Assembly (NCBI GenBank): GCA_017503325.1
Contig: JAFVTI010000035.1
Coordinates: forward strand, 62,001-126,000
Reading direction: 5' to 3'
Length of the DNA: 64,000 bases
From: Clostridia bacterium
Lineage (GTDB): Bacteria > Bacillota > Clostridia > Oscillospirales > CAG-272
The position numbers were made by a program, and so were the translations under genes. The notes under the pieces are model-generated. The model worked only from the letters and a program-made list of their open reading frames with translations. It was not told the origin of the DNA and searched no databases. Positions 34,946 to 43,080 of this stretch are shown here, piece by piece; positions within the stretch are counted from its first letter, which is position 1; every line of letters begins with the position of its first letter.

Positions 34946-35002
34946 CGACAGACGGTTTGCGCATCCACATGACTTTTGCCGCTTATGACATCGGACGCAG
35001 AA

Positions 35003-35566
35003 TCATACCCCCGTATAATTCTTGATCCCCTGATAGATCCCCTGCGCGAAAAGCCCGGGATTCTCGTTCATCAGAGCCGCATCGCCCGGATTGGTGATAA
35101 ATCCCATCTCAAGCAGTACCGCGGGCATGGCGCTCTTGCGCAGCACGTAAAGCCCCGAGCGCACGAACGTGCCGCGATTGGGCAGACCCGTAACTCCCGA
35201 AACACCCGCAACCACGTCTCGGGCCAGATCAAATGCCGCACTGTCGCGCGAATAGACAAAGGCCTCGGTGCCCGTGGCTGACGTGATCTCGGAGGCGTTG
35301 GTGTGCAGGCTGATAAAGTAATCAGCCCCCCAGGCGTTTGCGTCCTGCACTCTTGCCCGCAGACTGGAATTGAGTGAATTCCCCAACTGCGTTTGTGCAC
35401 TCGGCCGCGACAGCCGCACCTCGTAATCGGGATCGGCTTCCAAAAGCTCTGCCAGCTCTATCCCTATGCGATAGGTGATATTCTGCTCGCGCAAGCCGTT
35501 TCCCTCCGCGCCCGCATTGGGATTGACGGGATTGTGCCCCTGATCTATGTAAATCTTGATCGCCAT
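35003..35566 (-). CDS. N-acetylmuramoyl-L-alanine amidase (Amidase_3), no signal peptide
   Basis: 187 aa, a single zinc amidase domain cleaving the peptide stem from muramic acid in peptidoglycan. Zinc/catalytic residues: IYIDQGHNP (His11), GNGLREQNI (Glu27), YFISLHTNA (His) and AVLLEMGFITN (catalytic Glu). There is neither a signal sequence nor a cell-wall-binding repeat, as in CwlC/CwlV-type mother-cell lysis amidases and some phage endolysins; a sporulation or lysis role is therefore possible but inferred, since no spore or phage genes adjoin. AAGGGGG sits 6 nt before the ATG. It is divergent from rsmI with 57 bp between. Confidence 0.88.
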   Translation of the reverse strand: MAIKIYIDQGHNPVNPNAGAEGNGLREQNITYRIGIELAELLEADPDYEVRLSRPSAQTQLGNSLNSSLRARVQDANAWGADYFISLHTNASEITSATGTEAFVYSRDSAAFDLARDVVAGVSGVTGLPNRGTFVRSGLYVLRKSAMPAVLLEMGFITNPGDAALMNENPGLFAQGIYQGIKNYTGV

Positions 35567-35623
35567 ATATTGCCCCCTTACAAAGTTTTACTCTTATTCT
35601 ATGACAATCGAAAGGAATTTGTG

Positions 35624-36526
35624 ATGAGTTCCATCAAATCAAACGAATACCGCGAGGAAAAGAACGCCATCGTGGGCGGCATGCTTTATCTGGTAGCCAC
35701 GCCCATCGGCAACCTCGCCGATCTTTCCGAGCGTGCCGTCAAGGTGCTCTCCGAAGTGGATTTTATTGCCGCCGAGGATACGCGCAACACGCAAAAGCTG
35801 CTTTCCATCTTAGGAATCTCCAAGCCCATGGTGTCCTATTTTGAGCACAACAAGCGCGAGCGAGGCGAGCAGATCATCGAAAGACTGCAAGCAGGCGAAT
35901 CCTGCGCGCTGGTGACCGACGCCGGCACTCCCGCTGTCTCCGACCCGGGAGCTGACCTTGTGGTGCTGTGCGCCGAGAGAGGCGTGAGCGTGACAAGCAT
36001 TCCCGGCTGCTGCGCAGCCATCACAGCCCTCACGCTTTCCGCCCTGCCCACGGGTCGCTTTACCTTTGAAGGCTTTCTTTCCACCAATAAGGCCGAGCGT
36101 CGCGAGCATCTGGACGATTTAAAGCAGGAAAAGCGCACCATGATCCTGCACGAAGCACCGCACAAGCTTCGCACCACGCTGCAGGATCTTGCCGTTGCCT
36201 TTGGCAAAGAACGCCGCATTTCCCTGTGCCGCGAGCTGACCAAGCTCAACGAGGAGGTTGTGCGCACCACGCTTGGGGGCGCGATCGCGCTTTACGAGCA
36301 AAAAGAGCCGCGCGGTGAATACGTGCTGGTCATTGAGGGCATGACCCAAGACCGTGCGCAAGAGGGTGCGTTCTGGCAGAATATGACCGTGCCCGAGCAC
36401 GTGCAATTCCACGTGGACGCGGGCATGAGTCAAAAGGACGCCATCAAGGCAGCCGCCCGTGAGCGCGGCGTGCACAAAAATGAGGTCTACTCGCAGATGG
36501 TGGAGCAGAAAAATTCCGCAAAGTGA
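35624..36526 (+). CDS. rsmI: 16S rRNA (cytidine1402-2'-O)-methyltransferase
   Basis: 300 aa; methylates the ribose of C1402 in the 30S decoding centre with SAM. Tetrapyrrole-methylase fold signatures: GMLYLVATPIGNLADLSERAV (first 20 residues of the domain), VDFIAAEDTRNTQKLL, LVTDAGTPAVSDPGADLV and FEGFLSTNKAERR. The C-terminal tail KDAIKAAARERGVHKNEVYSQM matches the RsmI helix-turn-helix extension. Start MSSIKSNEY: ATG35624 has AAAGGA upstream; the longer frame runs back through the amidase gene. It is divergent from the amidase gene and upstream of separately promoted asd. Confidence 0.95.
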   Translation: MSSIKSNEYREEKNAIVGGMLYLVATPIGNLADLSERAVKVLSEVDFIAAEDTRNTQKLLSILGISKPMVSYFEHNKRERGEQIIERLQAGESCALVTDAGTPAVSDPGADLVVLCAERGVSVTSIPGCCAAITALTLSALPTGRFTFEGFLSTNKAERREHLDDLKQEKRTMILHEAPHKLRTTLQDLAVAFGKERRISLCRELTKLNEEVVRTTLGGAIALYEQKEPRGEYVLVIEGMTQDRAQEGAFWQNMTVPEHVQFHVDAGMSQKDAIKAAARERGVHKNEVYSQMVEQKNSAK

Positions 36527-36629
36527 AATTTTTCATTGTTTAATTGCACAAAATCCCCGTCACACCCAATGATATCCCAAACTTATTGCACAATTTTGCA
36601 GTTTATATAATTTTTCTTGCAAAAAACTG

Positions 36630-36658
36630 TTGCACTCGGGGCACTTGTGTGATATGAT
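36630..36658 (+). promoter_or_regulatory. asd promoter
   Basis: TTGCAC, 17-nt spacer, TATGAT, about 40 nt upstream of the ATG. Confidence 0.7.
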
Positions 36659-36697
36659 ATTAGTATATTTCAGTCCTACCAAACAGGAGTCTACGTT

Positions 36698-37774
36698 ATG
36701 GAAAAATGTAAAGTCGGCGTCATTGGCGCAACAGGTATGGTTGGTCAGCGTTTTCTGACCCTGCTTGAAAATCACCCTTATTTTGAAGTCACCGCTCTGG
36801 TCGCATCTCCCCGCAACGCGGGCAAGACTTACGAGCAGGCACTGGACGGCAGATGGAAGATGACCACTCCCCTGCCCGAAAAATACAAGAATATGACCAT
36901 CATCAGCTCCCAGGACATCGAAACGGTCAAGAGCCTTGTTTCGTTTGTGTTCTGCGCGGTCAACATGAAAAAGGATGAGGTCAAGGCACTCGAAGAGGCT
37001 TACGCCAAGGCCGAGATCCCGGTCGTTTCCAACAACAGCGCACACCGCTGGACGCCCGACGTGCCCATGATCATTCCCGAGGTCAACGCAGAACATCTGG
37101 CAGTCATCGAGGCACAGAAAAAGAGACTTGGCACCAAGCGCGGCTTTATCGCGGTCAAGCCCAACTGCTCGATCCAGGGCTACGTGCCCGCTCTGACCGC
37201 CTTGAAGGATTTCGGCATCAAGGAAATGGTGGTCACCACCTATCAGGCAATCTCGGGCGCAGGCAAGACCTTCAACGAGTGGCCCGAAATGATCGACAAC
37301 ATCATTCCCTTCATCGGTGGCGAGGAAGAAAAATCCGAGCAGGAGCCCCTGCGCATCTGGGGTAAGGTGGAAAACGGCGAGATCGTCAAGGCAGAAGGCC
37401 CCGTGATCACCTCGCAGTGCATCCGCGTGCCCGTGACCGACGGCCATATGGCCGCTGTGTTTGTCAAGTTTGAAAACAAGCCTGACAAGGACGTCATTCT
37501 GGAGCGTTGGAAGAGCTTCTCCGGCAAGCCCCAGGAGCTTGGATTGCCCAGTGCACCCGCACAGTTCATTACCTACATGGAAGAGGACAACCGTCCGCAG
37601 ACCAAGCTGGACCGGGATATTTACGGCGGCATGGGCGTCACGGTCGGCAGACTGCGCGAGGACACCATTTACGACTACAAGTTCGTGGCCCTTGCCCACA
37701 ACACGCTGCGCGGCGCAGCAGGCGGCGCGCTGCTGAGCGCAGAGCTGCTTTATAAGCTGGGGTATTTTAATTAA
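36698..37774 (+). CDS. asd: aspartate-semialdehyde dehydrogenase (archaeal/fungal-like subtype)
   Basis: 358 aa; NADP-dependent reduction of aspartyl-4-phosphate to the semialdehyde, the branch point to lysine/diaminopimelate, threonine and methionine. The N-terminal Rossmann motif VGVIGATGMVGQRFL, SNNSAHRW, the catalytic cysteine in AVKPNCSIQGYV, the TYQAISGAGK loop and CIRVPVTDGHMAAVFV are seen. Length and the KPNCSIQ signature match the subtype first known from archaea and yeast rather than the E. coli-like enzyme; such forms occur in some Clostridia. AGGAG lies 10 nt before the ATG. It is monocistronic, with no lysine or threonine genes adjacent and no lysine riboswitch visible in the 35-nt leader. 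Confidence 0.93.
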   Translation: MEKCKVGVIGATGMVGQRFLTLLENHPYFEVTALVASPRNAGKTYEQALDGRWKMTTPLPEKYKNMTIISSQDIETVKSLVSFVFCAVNMKKDEVKALEEAYAKAEIPVVSNNSAHRWTPDVPMIIPEVNAEHLAVIEAQKKRLGTKRGFIAVKPNCSIQGYVPALTALKDFGIKEMVVTTYQAISGAGKTFNEWPEMIDNIIPFIGGEEEKSEQEPLRIWGKVENGEIVKAEGPVITSQCIRVPVTDGHMAAVFVKFENKPDKDVILERWKSFSGKPQELGLPSAPAQFITYMEEDNRPQTKLDRDIYGGMGVTVGRLREDTIYDYKFVALAHNTLRGAAGGALLSAELLYKLGYFN

Positions 37775-37785
37775 ATTTTGCAAAA

Positions 37786-37824
37786 GTAAAGGACAGAGGT
37801 ACATAATACCTCTGTCCTTTTGTT
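37786..37824 (+). terminator. bidirectional terminator, asd / small XRE gene
   Basis: AAAGGACAGAGGT (37788-37800) pairs with ACCTCTGTCCTTT (37808-37820), then TTGTT. It abuts the stop codon of the convergent XRE gene. Confidence 0.75.
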
Positions 37825-38032
37825 ATACAAGATCCTTGAACATTAAATCATCCATACTCACACCCAATTTCATGGCAATCAATAGTACCATCTGAATATC
37901 CGGTACTGCTTCTCCTCTTTCCCATTTTGAGACTGCTTGAGGTGTGACATGTAACATATTTGCCAACCGGGCTTGTGTCATCCTCTGCTCCTGCCGCAAG
38001 CTGCGAATATTCCGCGCAATCTGACTCAGCAT
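37823..38032 (-). CDS. minimal XRE-family DNA-binding protein
   Basis: A 69-aa protein consisting only of an HTH_3 domain: ARNIRSLRQEQRMTQARLAN, HVTPQAVSKWERGEAVPDIQ and LGVSMDDLMF cover the full five-helix fold. There is no effector or dimerisation domain, so it may act as a small repressor or antitoxin-like regulator. Its start overlaps the 3' end of the AraC-type gene by 7 nt, so the two are translationally coupled and probably act in one circuit. No separate promoter is visible. DNA is AT-rich like the AraC gene. Confidence 0.82.
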   Translation of the reverse strand: MLSQIARNIRSLRQEQRMTQARLANMLHVTPQAVSKWERGEAVPDIQMVLLIAMKLGVSMDDLMFKDLV

Positions 38033-38928
38033 TTCTTTTCGATCGGAAGCCAGAGCTCACAGTATCTTTGGTGTTGCATCTCGCCTTCATACCAATGTGT
38101 AAGCAAAAGCTCCGGGGCATTGGCAAGCTGATATTCAGAACTTGGCAACCATTCACTCACAATTCTCTTTCGCAAATCCAAAAAGACTGCCGTAGGAAAT
38201 CTGCATCGCTCGGTTTCAAAAATTGCATACGTGACTTTTGGAATGGTGACATTTTCAAAATACTTTGCACATTCTTCACCAAGTATGCCTCTCTTATTCA
38301 AATTGTTGCGACAGTATTCGTTGAGTTGACTTGCAATATAGAAATCATAGCCGTCATCATCAATATTGGTGACTATATCAAACGTATTGACCACGTCTCC
38401 GGAAAGCCCCTGAAGGATATACTGTAGGGGTCTTGTAGTAACGTACATTTCTTCCTCTTGCTTAAAGCGTTCACCCGGAACACCGGTAAAGCGACGCTTA
38501 TACCCGGTCAAAATCATTTGTTCTTTTTCTTCAATTCTGTAATTCATGACACTACCGCCTTCCAATGATATTTTGATAGACAGGCGAGAAAAGGATTTGA
38601 GCGTTTTTCCGTTTGTACGCGCTTCGGACGGCGACATGCCGTGAAACGCGCGAAATGCCTTCGCAAAGCTATCGGGACTATCGTATCCGTATTTTAAGGC
38701 CACATCAATGACCTTTTTCTTACCATCTGCCAGCTCCGCACCTGCAAGCGTTAACCGTCGCATACGAATATACTCGCCAAGTGTATAACCACAGAGGATA
38801 CTGAACACTCTTGCAAAGTGATAACTTGATGAAAAGCTCTCTGCAGCGACCTTTTCATAGTCAATCTCCTCGGTCAAATGCGCCTCGATGTAGTCAATTG
38901 CCCGTTGCATTCCCACGATCCAATCCAT
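38026..38928 (-). CDS. AraC-family regulator with GyrI-like effector domain
   Basis: 300 aa. The N-terminal AraC/XylS double helix-turn-helix (~5-105: AIDYIEAHLTEEIDYEKVA, SFSSSYHFARVFSILCGYTL, DVALKYGYDSPDSFAKAFRA) is followed by a GyrI/Rob-like small-molecule domain (~125-300, MILTGYKRRFTGVPGERF, FPTAVFLDLRKRIVSEWLPS, HWYEGEM). This layout (Rob, SoxS-like with SOUL/GyrI fold) senses hydrophobic or cationic compounds and usually activates exporters. ATG38928 is chosen because GGGAGGG lies 8 nt upstream. It is coupled to the small XRE gene. The MATE exporter 6 kb away is a conceivable but unproven target. Confidence 0.88.
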   Translation of the reverse strand: MDWIVGMQRAIDYIEAHLTEEIDYEKVAAESFSSSYHFARVFSILCGYTLGEYIRMRRLTLAGAELADGKKKVIDVALKYGYDSPDSFAKAFRAFHGMSPSEARTNGKTLKSFSRLSIKISLEGGSVMNYRIEEKEQMILTGYKRRFTGVPGERFKQEEEMYVTTRPLQYILQGLSGDVVNTFDIVTNIDDDGYDFYIASQLNEYCRNNLNKRGILGEECAKYFENVTIPKVTYAIFETERCRFPTAVFLDLRKRIVSEWLPSSEYQLANAPELLLTHWYEGEMQHQRYCELWLPIEKKC

Positions 38929-38970
38929 CTCTTTATCCCTCCCATCCGGCAATATTCTATCATAAGCGAT

Positions 38971-39010
38971 AAGAAAAATCCCGACATTTTCTGCGTTTCG
39001 ATGTCGGGAT
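38971..39010 (-). terminator. terminator of the CBM9-HAD gene pair
   Basis: ATCCCGACAT/ATGTCGGGAT stem with a 13-nt loop, then TTTTTCTTATC on the minus strand, just upstream of the AraC gene. Confidence 0.7.
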
Positions 39011-39045
39011 CATTCATTTGTTCAGGCCGCCGTAGCACCAACCTT

Positions 39046-39798
39046 TTATAAATACTCCTCAATCAACGCCGCCACGCTCTTTGTGGTACGGCTGACGCGC
39101 TCCAGCACCACGGGCATGGCACTTTGCATGGCATAGCCGCAAAAATCGGGTGCTTCGAGCATGGCAAGGTCGTTATCGCCGTCGCCCACGGTGAGAATGA
39201 TCTCTGCATCGATGCCGCGCAGCTCCATAAGGTGACGAATGCCTTCTGCTTTATTGACGTCAGCACGGTTGAAATCGATGCTTTGGATCGTGGGCATCTT
39301 GCCTTTGATGTGATCGCCTAACACCTTAGCGCACGCATCACGCAAAGCCACAGCATCCTCAGGGCACAGCAAAGTGGCCGAGATCTGCGTCACGTGCTCA
39401 ATACATGTGCCATCCACAAACAACGCATGACTTTCTGCATGCACCTTGCTGTCCGGCTTGACGGTCAGATAAGTCTTTCCAAACGAGATCGAAATATGAT
39501 GCAGCGAGTATTTTCTGATTTCATCCAGCAAAGCCTTTGCCTTGTGCGGCATGATACAGGAGCGATACACAACCTCCCCTTGCCCGTTTGTTATAACTGC
39601 TCCATTGTTGGCAATCAGATAATCGTAGGACGCTCCATCCTTGTCCAGTCGGTTGCGAATCGAGTCCAGATACCTGCCGCTGACCATGCCGAACAGATTG
39701 CCTGCGGCACGCCATTTTTGAATGGCATCCATATTTTCTTTGCTGACCGTGCCGCCCACGTTGAGCGTGCCGTCATAATCACATGCCAAGATCTTCAT
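39046..39798 (-). CDS. HAD-superfamily (Cof-type) sugar/nucleotide phosphatase
   Basis: 250 aa. Motif I ACDYDGTLN (nucleophile Asp and acid/base Asp), motif II GMVSGR (Ser), motif III Lys in NKAEGIRHL and motif IV LTVGDGDNDLAML identify a Cof/IIB HAD phosphatase, with the alpha/beta cap between motifs II and III (~85-185). Such enzymes dephosphorylate sugar phosphates, FMN or pyridoxal phosphate; the substrate is not readable. Its ATG overlaps the stop of the CBM9-like gene (TGATG), so the two are coupled. A terminator follows. Confidence 0.9.
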   Translation of the reverse strand: MKILACDYDGTLNVGGTVSKENMDAIQKWRAAGNLFGMVSGRYLDSIRNRLDKDGASYDYLIANNGAVITNGQGEVVYRSCIMPHKAKALLDEIRKYSLHHISISFGKTYLTVKPDSKVHAESHALFVDGTCIEHVTQISATLLCPEDAVALRDACAKVLGDHIKGKMPTIQSIDFNRADVNKAEGIRHLMELRGIDAEIILTVGDGDNDLAMLEAPDFCGYAMQSAMPVVLERVSRTTKSVAALIEEYL

Positions 39799-40412
39799 CA
39801 GTCAATTACCAGAGCTCCAAAGTATTCGGGACGGTGAAAATCGGGAGTTTTGGTCTTCACGCGACTCCACGAGCCGTAATGCGCCACCTCCGTCTCGTCA
39901 CCGCACTTATAAAAGTTGCCACGGAAGGCATATCCGGGCACGAATTGCTCGGCGCGGATACCGTAAACCGCATCCAGGATCGAAAACGGAATCTCTGCCA
40001 CAACGCCCCATTCCTCATCGGTTGCAAAAGGCGTAACGGTGGGAAGCTTGCCGCCCGTCAGATTGATCAGCGGCGTGCGGTTCTCTCTTCCCACGCCGCA
40101 AAAGGATAGCAGCGTGCCTTTGGCATTCATTTCCATATTGATATACCTGCCCGATTCGTGATCGAAGATTGCAAAGAATTCCAGGCAGGAATCGGTATAG
40201 ACGGGCTGGTTATGCTCCTCATACACCGCGCGGGGATTGGTCTCCTTGCACGTCATGCGTAAAACAAAGCCAAAGGACGGGATCATGATCAACTGTCCGT
40301 AGGCCAGCGGCATATATTCCTTGCTCCATGCATACTGATCGATCAGCGCGCGAGGTACATCCGACCAATCCTCGGGCATTTTGGCGTATGTATATACTTT
40401 GTATTCTTGCAT
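39798..40412 (-). CDS. CBM9-like beta-sandwich protein
   Basis: 204 aa, no signal peptide. The pattern YGQLIMIPSFGFVLRMTCKETNPRA, VYTDSCLEFFAIF, YINMEMNAKGTLL and WGVVAEIPFSIL (in parts) is that of carbohydrate-binding family 9-like domains, which in stand-alone form occur next to sugar-related genes and have no settled function. ATG40412 has GGAGGT 4 nt upstream; the earlier ATG at 40424 is less well placed. Consensus promoter at 40448-40476; its stop overlaps the HAD gene's start. Since it appears cytoplasmic, true glycan binding at the surface is doubtful. Confidence 0.7.
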   Translation of the reverse strand: MQEYKVYTYAKMPEDWSDVPRALIDQYAWSKEYMPLAYGQLIMIPSFGFVLRMTCKETNPRAVYEEHNQPVYTDSCLEFFAIFDHESGRYINMEMNAKGTLLSFCGVGRENRTPLINLTGGKLPTVTPFATDEEWGVVAEIPFSILDAVYGIRAEQFVPGYAFRGNFYKCGDETEVAHYGSWSRVKTKTPDFHRPEYFGALVID

Positions 40413-40447
40413 ATGAACCTCCAAAACACAGCTCGTATTCTGTTTTT

Positions 40448-40476
40448 ATTATAGCAGAAATGCGTGGGGTTGTCAA
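40448..40476 (-). promoter_or_regulatory. promoter of the CBM9-HAD gene pair (full consensus)
   Basis: Minus strand TTGACA, 17-nt spacer with TGC, TATAAT, about 35 nt before the start codon. Confidence 0.82.
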
Positions 40477-40519
40477 TATTGGGGCTCATTCCTCTGCAAG
40501 CATAATGATATTACATTGA

Positions 40520-40735
40520 AGAAATCGCTTCCGTTCTTTTTTTGAGCAAGTAGCCGCAAAAAAATGAACCAGTAATTCGCTGCGCGAATTGAAACGGCGA
40601 GAAAAGTATTTCGCCTCTGCGGAGGCGACGAGGGCTTCGCGCCCTCGACCTGCGCAAACTTTTGAAAAAGTTTGATCAAAACTTCTAAAAAGGGTGATCA
40701 AAAACTTCTAAAAAGGGCGATCAAAACTTTCAATA
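40520..40735 (+). repeat. multi-hairpin intergenic repeat, copy 6, with 22-bp tandem tail
   Basis: TTCCGTTCTTTTTTTGAGCA arm with CAAAAAAATGAAC, an AATTCGCTGCGCGAATT hairpin, CGCCTCTGCGGAGGCG, GAGGGCTTCGCGCCCTC and AAACTTTTGAAAAAGTTT. The tail has three GATCAAAA-CTTCTAAAAAGGG units at about 22-bp spacing (40674, 40696, 40719), unlike the 46-bp units of copy 3. Confidence 0.8.
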
Positions 40736-40745
40736 TTTTTGCAAA

Positions 40746-40775
40746 GCAAAAAGACGGCATTTCTGCCGTCTTTTT
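40746..40775 (-). terminator. terminator of the DUF1846-ansA-M18 operon
   Basis: AAAAGACGGCA/TGCCGTCTTTT around a short loop, T-rich on both strands, 5 nt past the M18 stop. Confidence 0.75.
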
Positions 40776-40779
40776 CACA

Positions 40780-42075
40780 TCAGATATGATAGTTTCCGTC
40801 TGCGTCAAGCTTGATCGCGGTCTCGAAGAAAGCGCGCGATGCGTTGACCACGTGCGCGTTATCCGCGCACGCTGCGGTTTCATAGGACGAGTGCATAGCC
40901 AACTGCGCCATACCGATATCCACCGTGTTCATAGGCAACAGCGTATCCGCAATGCTGCCCAAGGTAGAGCCGCCGGGGCTATCCGAGCGATTGGCAAAGG
41001 ACTGCGTGGGAACGCCTGCCTTTTTGCAGATCTCGGAGAAGATGGCGCAGGAGATGCCGTCGGTTGCGTAGCTTTGCGATGCGTTGGCCTTGATAACCAC
41101 GCCGCCGCCCATGCGCGGAGCGTTCTGCGCGTCCGAAAGCTCGGGATGATTGGGATGCTTGGCATGCGCGTTATCTGCCGAGAGCATCATGGATGCGGGC
41201 AATACGCGGCGCAGATCCGTGCCGCAGCCCTCGCACACACGCTCCAAGGTGTCGCGCATCCAAAGTGCACCCGCGCCCTGCTTGGTGCGGCTGCCGGTCT
41301 CCTCGTTATCAAAGCAAGCCCATACCTGCAGCGTGTTTTGTGCCGCTGCCGACTGCAAAAAGCCTTGCAGCGTGCCGTACGCGCACATCAGATTATCAAT
41401 GCGAGGAGCCGAGAAAAACGCGTTGTCAGCGCCCCAGATGGTTGCAGGGGTGCGGTTATACAGATACAGATCCGAGCCTACGACGTCCTCAGCCTTGACG
41501 CCTGCGGCCTCTGCCACGGTTGCCATCAGACTTCCCTTAGCGGAAGACATGCCGTAAAGCGGCATCATATCGGTCTGCGCGTTGAATGCAAATCCGTCGT
41601 TATGCTTTCTGTTCTGATGAATGGCCACGTTGGGGATCAGCACAAGGTCGCGATCCACCTTGACGCTCACCGTCTTGATGCCCTGCTCCCCCTTGACCAC
41701 CAGTCTGCCCGCCAAGGACAGGGGCTTATCCAGCCAGGTGGACAGAATCATGCCGCCGTAACGCTCGGTGTTAAGCTTGACGTAATCGCCCGTATCCGCC
41801 TCACAGACTGCTTTGAGCTTAAAGGTAGGCGAATCGCTGTGACTTGCCGCCAGCATGACCGAATCGATCTTGCCTGCGGGCATACGGAACGCGATGATCG
41901 AGGTACCGTTCTGCACCGTATAGTAGCCCTTGCCTGCTTCAAGCTCCCACGCGTCCTGCGCACCAAGGCGCACAAAGCCCTGCTCGTCAAGGATTTTTGC
42001 AGACGAGTCAACCGCCTGATAAGCCGTAGGGCTGTTTTCAATAAATTCCAAAAGCTGTTTTGTATAGACGTGCAT
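40780..42075 (-). CDS. M18-family aspartyl/leucyl aminopeptidase
   Basis: A 431-aa cytoplasmic zinc aminopeptidase (tetrahedral M18 type) removing N-terminal acidic or neutral residues from peptides. Metal and catalytic motifs: LAASHSDSPTFKLK (His), ACFDNEETGSRTKQGA (Asp, Glu pair), SADNAHAKHPNHPE (Asp), and MAQLAMHSSYETA (final His). Length is normal. Its start is 12 nt past the ansA stop, so it is third in an operon with DUF1846 and asparaginase. That setting suggests coordinated release and deamidation of amino acids, with Asp as a shared product (inference). Confidence 0.93.
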   Translation of the reverse strand: MHVYTKQLLEFIENSPTAYQAVDSSAKILDEQGFVRLGAQDAWELEAGKGYYTVQNGTSIIAFRMPAGKIDSVMLAASHSDSPTFKLKAVCEADTGDYVKLNTERYGGMILSTWLDKPLSLAGRLVVKGEQGIKTVSVKVDRDLVLIPNVAIHQNRKHNDGFAFNAQTDMMPLYGMSSAKGSLMATVAEAAGVKAEDVVGSDLYLYNRTPATIWGADNAFFSAPRIDNLMCAYGTLQGFLQSAAAQNTLQVWACFDNEETGSRTKQGAGALWMRDTLERVCEGCGTDLRRVLPASMMLSADNAHAKHPNHPELSDAQNAPRMGGGVVIKANASQSYATDGISCAIFSEICKKAGVPTQSFANRSDSPGGSTLGSIADTLLPMNTVDIGMAQLAMHSSYETAACADNAHVVNASRAFFETAIKLDADGNYHI

Positions 42076-42087
42076 AATAAACTCCTC

Positions 42088-43080
42088 TCATGATACCTTA
42101 TCCGCTCCCACCGCCTGCGTAAACAGCGCGCGGAAGCCTGCATCGTCGGTACTGTTGCCCAGCGCCCACATGGTCTTGGCAAACGCTGCCTCGGTGGTCA
42201 TGTCGTATGCCTCAAGCAAATTAAATCGCTGCTTGATGGTAAAGCCCACGCGGTAAACCTCCATATCGCTGCCCTCGTGCGCAACCTGGGTCTTGATAAT
42301 GACCTTGGTATCCCGCTCGGTCAGCATCTGGATCTTATCCGCAAATGCCTCGCTGTCGTAGACGGGAATGCCGCCCACGCCAAAGCTTTCAATGATCACG
42401 GCACGATACGTGTCCGCCAGATAGTCGAAAATACCGGGCTGGATGCCGGGAGTCAGCTTGAGCACGAACACGCGCGGGTCAAGCGACTCGTAAAACACGG
42501 GGCCGTCCGCCTTTGGCTTGCAGATATAGTGCAGCACCCTACCGCCGCGCACCACCGCAACCTCGGGATAATCCATGCTGGAAAACGCCGAATAGCTCTT
42601 GGTGCGGGTCTTGGTCGCGCGCGTGCCCTCGATCACCTTGCCGTCAAACACGATATGCACGCCCTGTGCACCGTCGTCCGCAGCATAAATAAAGGCGTTG
42701 AGCAAATTCTCTCGCGCGTCTGTATCACGCTGCGAGATTGAGCGCTGCGCGCCCGTCAGCACGACAGGCTTGGGGCTCTTTTGGATCAGATACGAAAGCA
42801 CGGCTGCGCCGTACGCCATGGTATCGGTGCCGTGCGTGATCAGAAATCCGTCGTACTGCTCATATTTTTCACGTATGGTTTTGGCAATCTCCAACCATTG
42901 CACGTGGCACATATTGGTGCTGTCCAGATTGAACAGCTGAAGTGTATCAATGTCGCATACGTGCGCAAGCTCGGGTACGGTTTCCAAAAGCTCCCGGGAA
43001 CAAAGCCCGGGAGCAAGACCCGATTCGGTTGGCATAGAGGCAATGGTGCCTCCCGTTGCGATCAACAAAATCTTTTTCAT
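42088..43080 (-). CDS. ansA: L-asparaginase, type I
   Basis: A 330-aa cytoplasmic enzyme hydrolysing asparagine to aspartate and ammonia. Motifs: ILLIATGGTIAS (nucleophile Thr), LDSTNM, GFLITHGTDTMAYGAAVL (second catalytic Thr, Asp), and VLTGAQRSISQRDTDARENL in the Lys/Arg region. No signal peptide, matching the low-affinity AnsA type. The start ATG overlaps the DUF1846 stop by 4 nt (ATGA), giving translational coupling. The neighbouring M18 aminopeptidase may supply free Asn and Asp. Confidence 0.95.
   Translation of the reverse strand: MKKILLIATGGTIASMPTESGLAPGLCSRELLETVPELAHVCDIDTLQLFNLDSTNMCHVQWLEIAKTIREKYEQYDGFLITHGTDTMAYGAAVLSYLIQKSPKPVVLTGAQRSISQRDTDARENLLNAFIYAADDGAQGVHIVFDGKVIEGTRATKTRTKSYSAFSSMDYPEVAVVRGGRVLHYICKPKADGPVFYESLDPRVFVLKLTPGIQPGIFDYLADTYRAVIIESFGVGGIPVYDSEAFADKIQMLTERDTKVIIKTQVAHEGSDMEVYRVGFTIKQRFNLLEAYDMTTEAAFAKTMWALGNSTDDAGFRALFTQAVGADKVS

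Noticed and set aside
35003-35566. Prophage remnant based on the amidase
   Set aside because: No phage gene, integrase or attachment site is nearby; the neighbours are housekeeping genes.
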